9,710 nt of DNA from Elusimicrobiota bacterium (GTDB lineage: Bacteria > Elusimicrobiota > Elusimicrobia > Elusimicrobiales > UBA9959): NCBI GenBank assembly GCA_003500765.1, contig DNQL01000281.1, positions 1 through 9,710 of the forward strand, in the 5' to 3' direction. Below are positions 1 to 5,767 of the stretch, in pieces. Numbering within the stretch: position 1 is the stretch's first letter; each line of letters starts with the position of its first letter. The notes under the pieces were generated by a model. It was not told the DNA's origin and searched no databases. It saw nothing but the letters and a program-made list of their open reading frames with translations. Made by a program: the position numbers and the translations under genes.

Positions 1-151
1 CCGCCGGCGCGGCGCCGCGCGCGGCGGCGGGAAAGAGGAGCAGACTTAAAGCGGCAAGCAGGATGTAACGCCCCGGGCACGCCGGCTTATGGCCTAAAGC
101 CCGGGAAGCGGCGACGGGCGTCCAGGCCGCGGGATCGAATGTCAGCCTCAT
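1..151 (-). CDS. N-terminal fragment of an exported protein, cut by the window edge
   Basis: An open frame begins with ATG at 151-149 and runs off the left edge after 50 codons. After an unusually long N-terminal stretch of about 28 residues there is a hydrophobic segment (RYILLAALSLLLFPAAA) that ends in small residues, then ARGAAPA. This looks like a signal peptide or signal anchor, so the product is probably secreted or membrane-bound. The ATG lies 4 bases after the stop codon of the preceding barrel gene, which suggests translational coupling; no clear Shine-Dalgarno sequence is seen. No other in-frame ATG, GTG or TTG lies before the hydrophobic segment, so the long N-region is either real or the start lies elsewhere. 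The family cannot be recognised from this piece. Confidence 0.55.
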   Translation of the reverse strand, partial: MRLTFDPAAWTPVAASRALGHKPACPGRYILLAALSLLLFPAAARGAAPA

Positions 152-155
152 GTAT

Positions 156-896
156 TCAGAACCGCATGGTAGCGCCGACCAGCAGCCCCAGGTCGTCGGC
201 GCCGCCGTTCAGACCCAGACGCACGCCGGCGTCGAGGTCCAGGGAGGGGTCAGGGGACCAGACGATCCCGAAGAGAGAAGTGACCGGGTGCGAGGCGGAG
301 CCCTTGTCGGTATTGGTCTCTACCGCCAGCTCCGCGGCCAGCACCGTCCGGGGAAGGACTTCGACCGCCGTCAGCGCGGAGGCGCTGAAGACGTTCGTCT
401 CCTCGTTAATGGAATTCTTATTATACTTGTAGCCGGCGTTCAGGTAATACTGACGGGGGCCTTCCGCGCGTCCGGCTATGCCGTATACCCAGACCTGGCC
501 CTTACCCGCGCCGAGGCCCGCCGCGTCGTTACCGGCGGGCAGCGAAAAACCCGGCTTAAGCGCCAGGTCCCAGCCGCGGCGCTCGGCCACCCAGAACTTG
601 GCCTCCATAGCGACGTCGCCCAGGCCGCTCTCCGAAACTCCGCCGGAATTCCAGCCCTGCCAGGGAGCGCTGAGCAGTATGTCCAGTTTGTCCCAGAGGC
701 CGTAGGAGAAAGTGGCCGAGAGCGTATTCGAAAAATAGTCGGCCGCGGTGGTGTCTTCGGTATGGTCGAACCCGACCTCGGCCTGTATCACGTCCCGCCC
801 CAAAAAATTCGTATTCTCCGTGACAAATGGATAAAAAGCGAAGGACGGGGAACCCGCGACACACAGGGCGAAGAATAAAGGAAGGGATATTTTCAT
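156..896 (-). CDS. Small outer-membrane beta-barrel protein (transporter-like)
   Basis: This 246-residue exported protein has a Sec signal peptide (MKISLPLFFALCVAGSPSFA) followed by alternating polar/hydrophobic strands rich in Gly, Tyr and Trp, such as LSATFSYGLWDKLDILLSAP and YYLNAGYKYNKN. It ends in MRF, and a C-terminal Phe is typical of proteins inserted by the BAM machinery. The pattern resembles the broad 'MetA-pathway of phenol degradation / putative transporter' barrel group, but that group is a catch-all, so no substrate can be named. It lies 60 bases after the metal permease gene and may be co-transcribed with it. A GATAAT hexamer ends 8 bases before the ATG, echoing the leaderless layout upstream of the small gene at 4317, but no good -35 box accompanies it, so a separate promoter is uncertain. 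Confidence 0.75.
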   Translation of the reverse strand: MKISLPLFFALCVAGSPSFAFYPFVTENTNFLGRDVIQAEVGFDHTEDTTAADYFSNTLSATFSYGLWDKLDILLSAPWQGWNSGGVSESGLGDVAMEAKFWVAERRGWDLALKPGFSLPAGNDAAGLGAGKGQVWVYGIAGRAEGPRQYYLNAGYKYNKNSINEETNVFSASALTAVEVLPRTVLAAELAVETNTDKGSASHPVTSLFGIVWSPDPSLDLDAGVRLGLNGGADDLGLLVGATMRF

Positions 897-956
897 ATCC
901 GCCTATTATCCTTAATTTCGCGTCCCTCTGAAAGGTCCCGCCGGGAGAACGGGCCC

Positions 957-1778
957 TTAGCGGCGGGCAGGCGCGGGAAAGAACGACCGCAGCGCGTAAG
1001 CGCCGGCGACCAGGGCCCCGAAAGCGCAGACTATGGCCGCCCCGGTGGGCAGATCGAAACGGGCCGAGGCGTAGATACCGACGAGGCTCATCAGCGCCCC
1101 CAGGCCCCAGCCCCAGAACAGCCTCTTGCGGCAATCGTCGGTAAACAGCATCGTGGCCACGGCCGGCATGATCAGGAACGAGAACACCAGGAGGACTCCG
1201 GCGACCGACACCGAACTGGTCACCACGAACCCGAACGTGGCGTAGAAGAGGAAATCCCAGAGGCGGACGTTCACCCCCGCGCGCGCGGCCGCTTCCGGGT
1301 CCCGCGAGATCAGCAGGAATTTCTCCCTGAAGACGTAATGGAAGAGCCCTATCAGCCCGTAAAGCGCGGCCGTCCTGGCAAGTTCCTCCATACTCACGAA
1401 AAGGATGTTGCCCACCAGCATCTCCTTGATATGACTGGCTTCACCGGGGATGCGGTCGAGCACCAGCACGGCCAGCGCCGCGGCCACCACGTAGGTGATG
1501 CCTATAACGGCTTCCTGCGGCACATGGGAATCCTTCAGCCTGCTGAACGCGTAGATAGCCGCGCCCACGAAGGTGAAACATAACGAGAAGACATAGGCCT
1601 GCGGCGAATGGAGCGCGAAGCCGAAAAGCGCCGCCACCACCGCGCCGAGCGCGGCGATCTGCGCCAGGGCCAGGTCCACGAATATCACTCCGCGCTCCAC
1701 CACATGGACCCCCAGGTAAACGTGTATGCCCGTCAGGATCAGGGCGGCGAGAAACGGCATCATCATAAGTTCCAGCAT
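957..1778 (-). CDS. Metal (zinc/manganese) ABC transporter permease, ABC-3 family (ZnuB-like)
   Basis: This 273-residue polytopic membrane protein has the usual length of ABC-3 family permeases (ZnuB, TroC, MntB). Family-typical stretches are visible: GVHVVERGVIFVDLALAQIA near residues 23-42, the PQEAVIGITYVVA segment at 87-99, HIKEMLVGNIL at 116-126, GVLLVFSFLIMPAVAT at 194-209 and a C-terminal FDLPTGAAIV at 241-250. In this family a permease dimer carries Zn or Mn ions, delivered by a periplasmic binding protein, across the inner membrane, powered by a cytosolic ATPase. The binding protein gene lies just upstream. The start at 1778 has a GGGAGGA ribosome site four bases before it, and a very stable hairpin abuts that site. 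No ATPase gene lies in the window, so the transporter needs one encoded elsewhere. Zn and Mn cannot be separated from this subunit. Confidence 0.92.
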   Translation of the reverse strand: MLELMMMPFLAALILTGIHVYLGVHVVERGVIFVDLALAQIAALGAVVAALFGFALHSPQAYVFSLCFTFVGAAIYAFSRLKDSHVPQEAVIGITYVVAAALAVLVLDRIPGEASHIKEMLVGNILFVSMEELARTAALYGLIGLFHYVFREKFLLISRDPEAAARAGVNVRLWDFLFYATFGFVVTSSVSVAGVLLVFSFLIMPAVATMLFTDDCRKRLFWGWGLGALMSLVGIYASARFDLPTGAAIVCAFGALVAGAYALRSFFPAPARR

Positions 1779-1788
1779 ATGTCCTCCC

Positions 1789-1811
1789 GCCCCCGCCGCG
1801 GCGGCGGGGGC
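1789..1811 (-). promoter_or_regulatory. Intercistronic GC hairpin abutting the permease ribosome site
   Basis: A perfect 10-base-pair stem made only of G and C (arms 1789-1798 and 1802-1811) closes a 3-base loop between the stop of the binding protein gene (1825) and the permease start (1778). The permease Shine-Dalgarno sequence, at 1782-1788, begins at the foot of the stem. No U-run follows in the transcript, so it does not look like an intrinsic terminator. Inference: it may protect the upstream message from 3' decay or lower permease translation, so that the binding protein is made in excess. Confidence 0.6.
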
Positions 1812-1824
1812 AGTTCCTTGATTC

Positions 1825-2715
1825 TCAGCGCGACAGTTCCCCGACCAGGAAGTCGAAAACGTCGAAGTATGTCTTTACGCCCGGCAGCCCGCCGGCCGAA
1901 CTGGCCACCCGCAGCGCCCCGGCCCCGGTTTTTTCCGCGATCATGCCCGGACCCTTCATCGGGTAATAACTCTCGACCAGGATAAAGCGCGCTCCGGTCT
2001 CTTTCATGGTCCTTATCACCTTGTCTATATGCGCCGGGGAAGGAGGGATCCCCGGCTTGGGCTCGATGTTCTCCACTATCTCCAGGCCGAAAGCCCCGGC
2101 GAAATATATCCAGGAGTTGTGATAGGTGACTATCTTCGTGCCTTTGAGCGGGGCCATCGCCTCGCGCCACTTCTCCAGGCGCGCGTCCAGTTCCTTCTTG
2201 TAGGACGTCAGGTTGGCTTCGTAGACCGGGGCGCCGGACGGGTCAAGCCGCGCCAGCCCGGCCGCTATATTACGGGCCATAATGGCGGAATTGGCCGGGT
2301 CCAGCCAGTAGTGGGGGTTGCCGAAGATGTGAATATCCCCCATGGCTGCGTCCACCCTGCCCGTCGGCACCTGCAGCACCTTTATCCCCACCGAGGTGTC
2401 CACGTAACCCGGGGCGCCATAGACTATTTTGCCGTTGCGCGCGGCCGCAACCAGGCTGTCCGCCCACATATCCTGGTCCAGGCCTATGCGCACCAGCATA
2501 TCGGCCCGTCTCAGTTTCACCACCATGCTGGGCCGGGGCTCCACGAAATGCAGGTCCTGGTCGCCGGTGGAGATGCTCTCGACGGAGACCCGGTCCCCGC
2601 CTATGCGCTGCGTCAGCCAGGCCAGGTCGGAGGTCGTGGTCATAACTTTCAGCTTCGCCGCGGCGGGCCCCGCCGTCAGGGCCAGGGCCGCGAGCGCCAT
2701 CAATATCTTTTTCAT
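1825..2715 (-). CDS. Periplasmic metal-binding protein of a Zn/Mn ABC transporter (ZnuA/TroA type)
   Basis: This 296-residue cluster A-I solute-binding protein has a Sec signal peptide (MKKILMALAALALTAGPAAA, cleavage near residue 20). The family metal ligands are visible: H56 in DLHFVEPRPS, H135 in NPHYWLDP and H199 in TYHNSW; an Asp near residue 285 (YFDVFDF) is the best candidate for the fourth. Three His plus one Asp is the TroA-like set, and three His is usual for zinc binders, so zinc is favoured over manganese. The long His-rich loop found in many ZnuA proteins is missing; between residues 115 and 135 only H129 is seen besides the ligand. The start has an AAGGAG site six bases upstream. 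It would capture metal in the periplasm and hand it to the permease encoded 46 bases downstream. Confidence 0.93.
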   Translation of the reverse strand: MKKILMALAALALTAGPAAAKLKVMTTTSDLAWLTQRIGGDRVSVESISTGDQDLHFVEPRPSMVVKLRRADMLVRIGLDQDMWADSLVAAARNGKIVYGAPGYVDTSVGIKVLQVPTGRVDAAMGDIHIFGNPHYWLDPANSAIMARNIAAGLARLDPSGAPVYEANLTSYKKELDARLEKWREAMAPLKGTKIVTYHNSWIYFAGAFGLEIVENIEPKPGIPPSPAHIDKVIRTMKETGARFILVESYYPMKGPGMIAEKTGAGALRVASSAGGLPGVKTYFDVFDFLVGELSR

Positions 2716-2742
2716 GTGATTCTCCTTTGGATCTCCGGGGCG

Positions 2743-3912
2743 TCACTCAAGTTCGTGGCTGTGCGGGCCTATGCCGAAGCTTAACTGGACCCAGCCTTCA
2801 TTCGCCTTATCACCGTCCACGTTCTTATGCCTGTACTGCAGGCGGGCGTGCGTGGTCTCGGTCAGGTGGCGGGTCAGTATGGCCGAGTATACCCGCTCGC
2901 GCGAAACGACGGGCAGGGCGTTCTCGGAATAGTCCGCCCTCACGCCCGCGTCCCAGTATTTGCTCCAGCGGTAATTAAGCAGCGAGTAGAAGCCGTCGCG
3001 TATCATATGCGCGGAAGCGGTGCGCCGGTCGAGCTGGAACCACTCGTTCTGGAAGGTCCAGCGCACGTAGGACGAAGGCCAGTACTTGAGCGTGAAGTCC
3101 GCGCCGGAGATCTTCACGTCGTCGCGGTGATGATCGTGATGACTGCCGCGCCCTTTGAGGGCGTTCAGGCCGAAAAGCAGTTCCGTCCTGGGGCCGGGGA
3201 CGAAAGACGCCAGCAGCCGGCCGGTATAGGTCTTGTCGGCCACGCCGAACTCCGTACTCTCCACGATCACCGGGACCGTCACCGTGGAGCCGTCCACGGC
3301 CAGGATCTCGGCGGTGTTCTCGTCGTCTATGTGATGATGATGGCCCGCCACGGTCCAGGCGCCGCCCTGCAGCTCGGCGTAGAAGGGCAGCGGCAGCAGG
3401 TACGACAGCGCCACGCCCTGTCCGACCAGGCCGTGCTCGCCGAAGAAGTTGGTGATGACCGGAGGCTGGTCCGCCATCGGCCTGTGATGGGAATGGGACT
3501 TGTTCAGCCTGCCTATATCGACGTGGATCTTGCCGGCCTGCGCCGAAAGCCCGGGCAGCAGCTCCAGGAAACTGACCTTGGCCTCGCAGATCTCGGCCTC
3601 GTACCCGTCGTCGTGCTTATGAAGGGCCAGGAATACGTCGGCGCGCATTTTGGGGTAGATGTATCCCTGAAAGGCCGTCTCCACCTCGTCGAACTCCAGT
3701 TTATTGCGCGCATCGTCCGATTTGTCGTCGCTGACATAGCCGCCGAAAACGCCTATCACGCTTATGTCGGGCAGGTTCAGCGGCGTTCCGCGCATGCCCT
3801 GCGGCGCCGGGGCGGACTCTATGACCCTGCTGGTGAACTGCGCATCCGGCTGCGCGGCGCAGAAAGCGGCCGGCAGCAGGAAAAGACCGGTGAAAACCAT
3901 GGTTTTTATCAT
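2743..3912 (-). CDS. Histidine-rich outer-membrane beta-barrel protein, probable metal entry porin
   Basis: This 389-residue exported protein has a signal peptide (MIKTMVFTGLFLLPAAFCAA) and then amphipathic strands typical of a porin-like barrel, such as SYVRWTFQNEWFQLDRR and DAGVRADYSENALPV. Its striking feature is a set of His clusters: H98/H100, H140/H142/H143, H191-H194, H258/H259/H261/H262 and H384/H386, most flanked by Asp or Glu. They fall where loops between strands would be expected, so they may bind metal at the cell surface or in the pore. No TonB box or plug domain is evident, unlike ZnuD-type receptors. The gene lies 27 bases before the metal-binding protein gene, which supports a role in metal passage across the outer membrane. 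The ATG has GGAG five bases upstream. The last residues are HSHELE, without the usual C-terminal Phe. Function is inferred from context and composition. Confidence 0.8.
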   Translation of the reverse strand: MIKTMVFTGLFLLPAAFCAAQPDAQFTSRVIESAPAPQGMRGTPLNLPDISVIGVFGGYVSDDKSDDARNKLEFDEVETAFQGYIYPKMRADVFLALHKHDDGYEAEICEAKVSFLELLPGLSAQAGKIHVDIGRLNKSHSHHRPMADQPPVITNFFGEHGLVGQGVALSYLLPLPFYAELQGGAWTVAGHHHHIDDENTAEILAVDGSTVTVPVIVESTEFGVADKTYTGRLLASFVPGPRTELLFGLNALKGRGSHHDHHRDDVKISGADFTLKYWPSSYVRWTFQNEWFQLDRRTASAHMIRDGFYSLLNYRWSKYWDAGVRADYSENALPVVSRERVYSAILTRHLTETTHARLQYRHKNVDGDKANEGWVQLSFGIGPHSHELE

Positions 3913-3969
3913 AATGGCTCCAGAAAGAGATTTCCGACTGTCCCCGGGACGGCGCGTGCCGACCGGGCG

Positions 3970-4029
3970 GCCGGCGGATACGCCGGCGATAAGAAAGAAT
4001 GTGTGGGAAGGAACGGGGCGGGAGCCCCG
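3970..4029 (-). other. Intercistronic region with two short hairpins
   Basis: The 120-base gap between the small CxxC gene and the His-rich barrel gene holds two GC hairpins. One has 6-base-pair arms at 4014-4019 and 4024-4029 with a 4-base loop, starting 3 bases after the stop codon of the small gene and followed in the transcript by a pyrimidine-rich stretch. The other has 7-base-pair arms at 3970-3976 and 3981-3987 with a 4-base loop. Neither is followed by a clear U-run, so full termination is not supported. Partial attenuation or mRNA processing between the two genes is possible. Confidence 0.35.
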
Positions 4030-4032
4030 GTA

Positions 4033-4317
4033 TCAGGCCCGCGGGGGAGCGCGGCTCAGGAAAACGGAAGAAACTCCGTAGAAAACGACCGGCAGGGACC
4101 GGACGACCGGCGCCAGGACAAAATCAGCCGGAGCGGACAGGAGTTCGGTACCGCAGTCGGAATTAAGCTCCGGAGAACAGACTACCAGGCAGACGGGACA
4201 GTTTTTATCCGCGGGGTTATCCTCGGACAACACATGCGCCGGCCAGGCCAGCGCTATGAGCAGCGCGGAAGCCAGCGAGAGCACTGGCAGAAATCTTTTT
4301 TTCAGATCGGCGGACAT
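4033..4317 (-). CDS. Small membrane protein with H...CxxC motif (DUF2946-like?)
   Basis: This 94-residue protein begins with a basic N-terminus (MSADLKKR), then a hydrophobic segment at residues 9-25 and H28. A Cys cluster follows with C40, C43 (CPVC), C47 and C55, and the tail ends in LSRAPPRA. It has the same length and plan as the product at 8948-8664 (hydrophobic segment, His, CxxC, Pro-rich RSPPPR tail), so the two are probably paralogues. The layout recalls small DUF2946-type proteins often found beside metal genes, but this is from memory of the family pattern and was not checked. The start at 4317 was chosen because the -10 box lies 7 bases before it; an upstream TTG start at 4353 would lie inside the -35 box. 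It is the first gene of the metal-uptake block. The Cys and His residues may bind metal outside the inner membrane. Confidence 0.72.
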   Translation of the reverse strand: MSADLKKRFLPVLSLASALLIALAWPAHVLSEDNPADKNCPVCLVVCSPELNSDCGTELLSAPADFVLAPVVRSLPVVFYGVSSVFLSRAPPRA

Positions 4318-4324
4318 CGCTCGT

Positions 4325-4353
4325 ATTCTATAACACCCGCCGCGCGCTGTCAA
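4325..4353 (-). promoter_or_regulatory. Strong sigma70-type promoter, apparently leaderless
   Basis: A perfect -35 box TTGACA (4353-4348) is followed by a 17-base spacer and TAGAAT (4330-4325), five of six matches to the -10 consensus. The ATG of the small CxxC gene starts 7 bases further on (4317), so transcription should begin at or one base before the start codon, giving a leaderless message. The -35 box lies 18 bases beyond the stop codon of the upstream DGC gene. No palindromic Zur- or Fur-like operator was recognised around it. It would drive the CxxC, barrel, binding protein and permease genes. Confidence 0.75.
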
Positions 4354-4371
4354 ACACGCACGCCCCGGCTT

Positions 4372-4755
4372 TCAGAGAGACTTCCGGGCTTTCAGCAGCA
4401 TTTCCGCCTCTTTCCTAAGAAGCGAGTAGACGGCCTCTTCCAGTTCGCGGGACGCCGGGCGCTTGACCTTGGGCTCCTTCAGCCTGGAGGTCAGCTCGAT
4501 ATAGGCATCGGCCGTCATGCCGTGCGCGTCGAAGAGCTTTTTGCCGCAGCGCAGGGCGCAGGCGTCTACGAGCAGCCTTTTCTCCGCGTTGCGGCGTATT
4601 TCCGCGGCCTTGGCCGGTATCGGCACGGCGGGCAGGCAGGCGACCTTCATCTTCTCCGGATTTTCTTCCCAAATGCGCAACAGCGCTTTGGAAGCCGCCG
4701 CGCCCGTGGCGCAGCCGCCATAACAGGTGAAGAGGAATAATTTATATTTTTTCAT
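4372..4755 (-). CDS. Small Cys-rich protein, DGC-domain type (putative zinc-binding)
   Basis: This 127-residue soluble protein has no signal peptide. Cysteines sit at C11 and C15 (TCYGGCATG), C40 (KVACLPAVPIP), and C66 and C70 (VDACALRCGKK). This order matches the DGC family, small proteins named for a conserved Asp-Gly-Cys triplet and thought to bind zinc through their cysteines; here the triplet reads Asp-Ala-Cys. The C-terminal third (residues 90-127) is helical and charged. Its ATG overlaps the TGA of the flavin transferase gene by four bases (ATGA), with GAAGG just upstream, so the two are surely co-translated. It closes the flavinylation operon. The biochemical role of DGC proteins is not known; the coupling suggests cofactor or metal handling for the same electron-transfer system. 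Confidence 0.75.
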   Translation of the reverse strand: MKKYKLFLFTCYGGCATGAAASKALLRIWEENPEKMKVACLPAVPIPAKAAEIRRNAEKRLLVDACALRCGKKLFDAHGMTADAYIELTSRLKEPKVKRPASRELEEAVYSLLRKEAEMLLKARKSL

Positions 4756-5765
4756 CCTTCGCCGACCCCTTCGTATAATTCCGCCGACTCGCGCAGGCCG
4801 GCGGAAAATTCCACTCCGATCCGGCCTGCCTCCGCGGTCACCACCGCCGCGTCCAGCCCCCCGGCCGTCTCCAGCAATGCCAGCCCTTTCTCCGGCCCCA
4901 TGACGAAAAGAGCCGTGGCTATTATATCGGCCTCGGCGCAGGTCGGGGCCACCGCGGTGACGCCGACGCTGCGCGGCGCGGGGCCGCCCGAAACCGGGTC
5001 GATTATATGATGGTATTTTTTTCCGTCTTTCTCGAAGTACCTTTCATAATCCCCGGAAGTCGCCACCGCGGGCTCCGCGAGCTTCAGTAGGCCGAGCAGG
5101 GCGCCTTTTTCGCGGGGATGCTTTATCCCGATCTTCCAGAACTTCCGGCCTGGCGGCCTGCCATAGGCGCGCAAGTCCCCGCCCGCGTCTATCAAAGCGG
5201 CTTTCACGCCGCGGCGCCGCAATTCTTCCACTCCCTTATCCACCACAAAACCCTTGGCCGCCCCCCCCAGGTCGAGTTTCATACCCGGAACGGCGAACTT
5301 TATGGTTCTTTCGCCGGGATCGAGGATCACCCCCCTCCAGCCCGTACGGGCGCGCGCGGCCGCCAGCGCCTTCGTCCCGGGGATACGGCCTGTACGCCGC
5401 GCCTCCCGCCACAAGTCCAGCACGGGCCCGACCGTTATATCGAAAGCCCCGCCGGTGAGTTCCGAATACCGCAAGGACAACTCTATCAGCCCGAACAGTT
5501 CGGGAGAAACTCCAAAAGGGGCCGCGCCGGCCGAAGCATTGAGACGGCCGAGCTCGCTGTCCGGATCGTGGGCGTTAAAGACCTTCACCACCCGGTCCAT
5601 CTCGTCGAAAGCGGCGTCCGCCGCCGCTCGCGCCGCCGCTCTATCGCCGTAGGCCGTAACGGTGACGAAGGTGTCCATCAGCGGGCGGGAACTGGTAAAA
5701 CCATCGCCTCCAGAACAGGCGGCCAGAAGCGGCAGAACCGCGGCGGTCAAAAGGAATTTCCTCAT
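4752..5765 (-). CDS. apbE: FAD:protein FMN transferase, lipoprotein form
   Basis: ApbE moves FMN from FAD onto a Thr or Ser of exported FMN-binding domains, using Mg. The 337-residue protein starts with a lipoprotein signal (MRKFLLTAAVLPLLAAC, lipid-bearing C17), placing it on the outer face of the inner membrane. Family motifs follow in order: FNAHDPDSELGRLN, GGAFDITVGPVLDLW, KLDLGGAAKGFVVDK, ALIDAGGDL, ATSGDYERYFEKDGKKYHHI with IDPVSG, and the metal-site region AEADIIATALFVMG. All look intact. The start at 5765 has AGGGG six bases upstream; an ATG two codons earlier (5771) overlaps the previous stop as ATGA and is an alternative. A run of eight G in the coding strand lies in the LDLGGAAKG codons. 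Two likely substrates are encoded directly upstream. Confidence 0.96.
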   Translation of the reverse strand: MRKFLLTAAVLPLLAACSGGDGFTSSRPLMDTFVTVTAYGDRAAARAAADAAFDEMDRVVKVFNAHDPDSELGRLNASAGAAPFGVSPELFGLIELSLRYSELTGGAFDITVGPVLDLWREARRTGRIPGTKALAAARARTGWRGVILDPGERTIKFAVPGMKLDLGGAAKGFVVDKGVEELRRRGVKAALIDAGGDLRAYGRPPGRKFWKIGIKHPREKGALLGLLKLAEPAVATSGDYERYFEKDGKKYHHIIDPVSGGPAPRSVGVTAVAPTCAEADIIATALFVMGPEKGLALLETAGGLDAAVVTAEAGRIGVEFSAGLRESAELYEGVGEG

Positions 5766-5767
5766 TT

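Noticed and set aside
150..878. A 242-codon plus-strand frame opposite the first barrel gene
   Set aside because: No ribosome site or domain is seen, and the minus-strand frame has a signal peptide and barrel pattern.
4318..4353. TTG start at 4353 for the small CxxC gene
   Set aside because: The extra codons are the promoter itself (the TTG belongs to the -35 TTGACA), and the ATG at 4317 gives a normal basic N-terminus.
4318..4371. Zur or Fur operator over the metal operon promoter
   Set aside because: No convincing palindrome or AT-rich dyad was found around the -35/-10 boxes.
2827..4740. A 637-codon open frame on the plus strand opposite the barrel, CxxC and DGC genes
   Set aside because: Its product is low-complexity Arg/Gly/Val-rich with no recognisable domain, and the opposite strand holds well-supported genes with signal peptides, motifs and ribosome sites. 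It is a by-product of GC-rich codon use.
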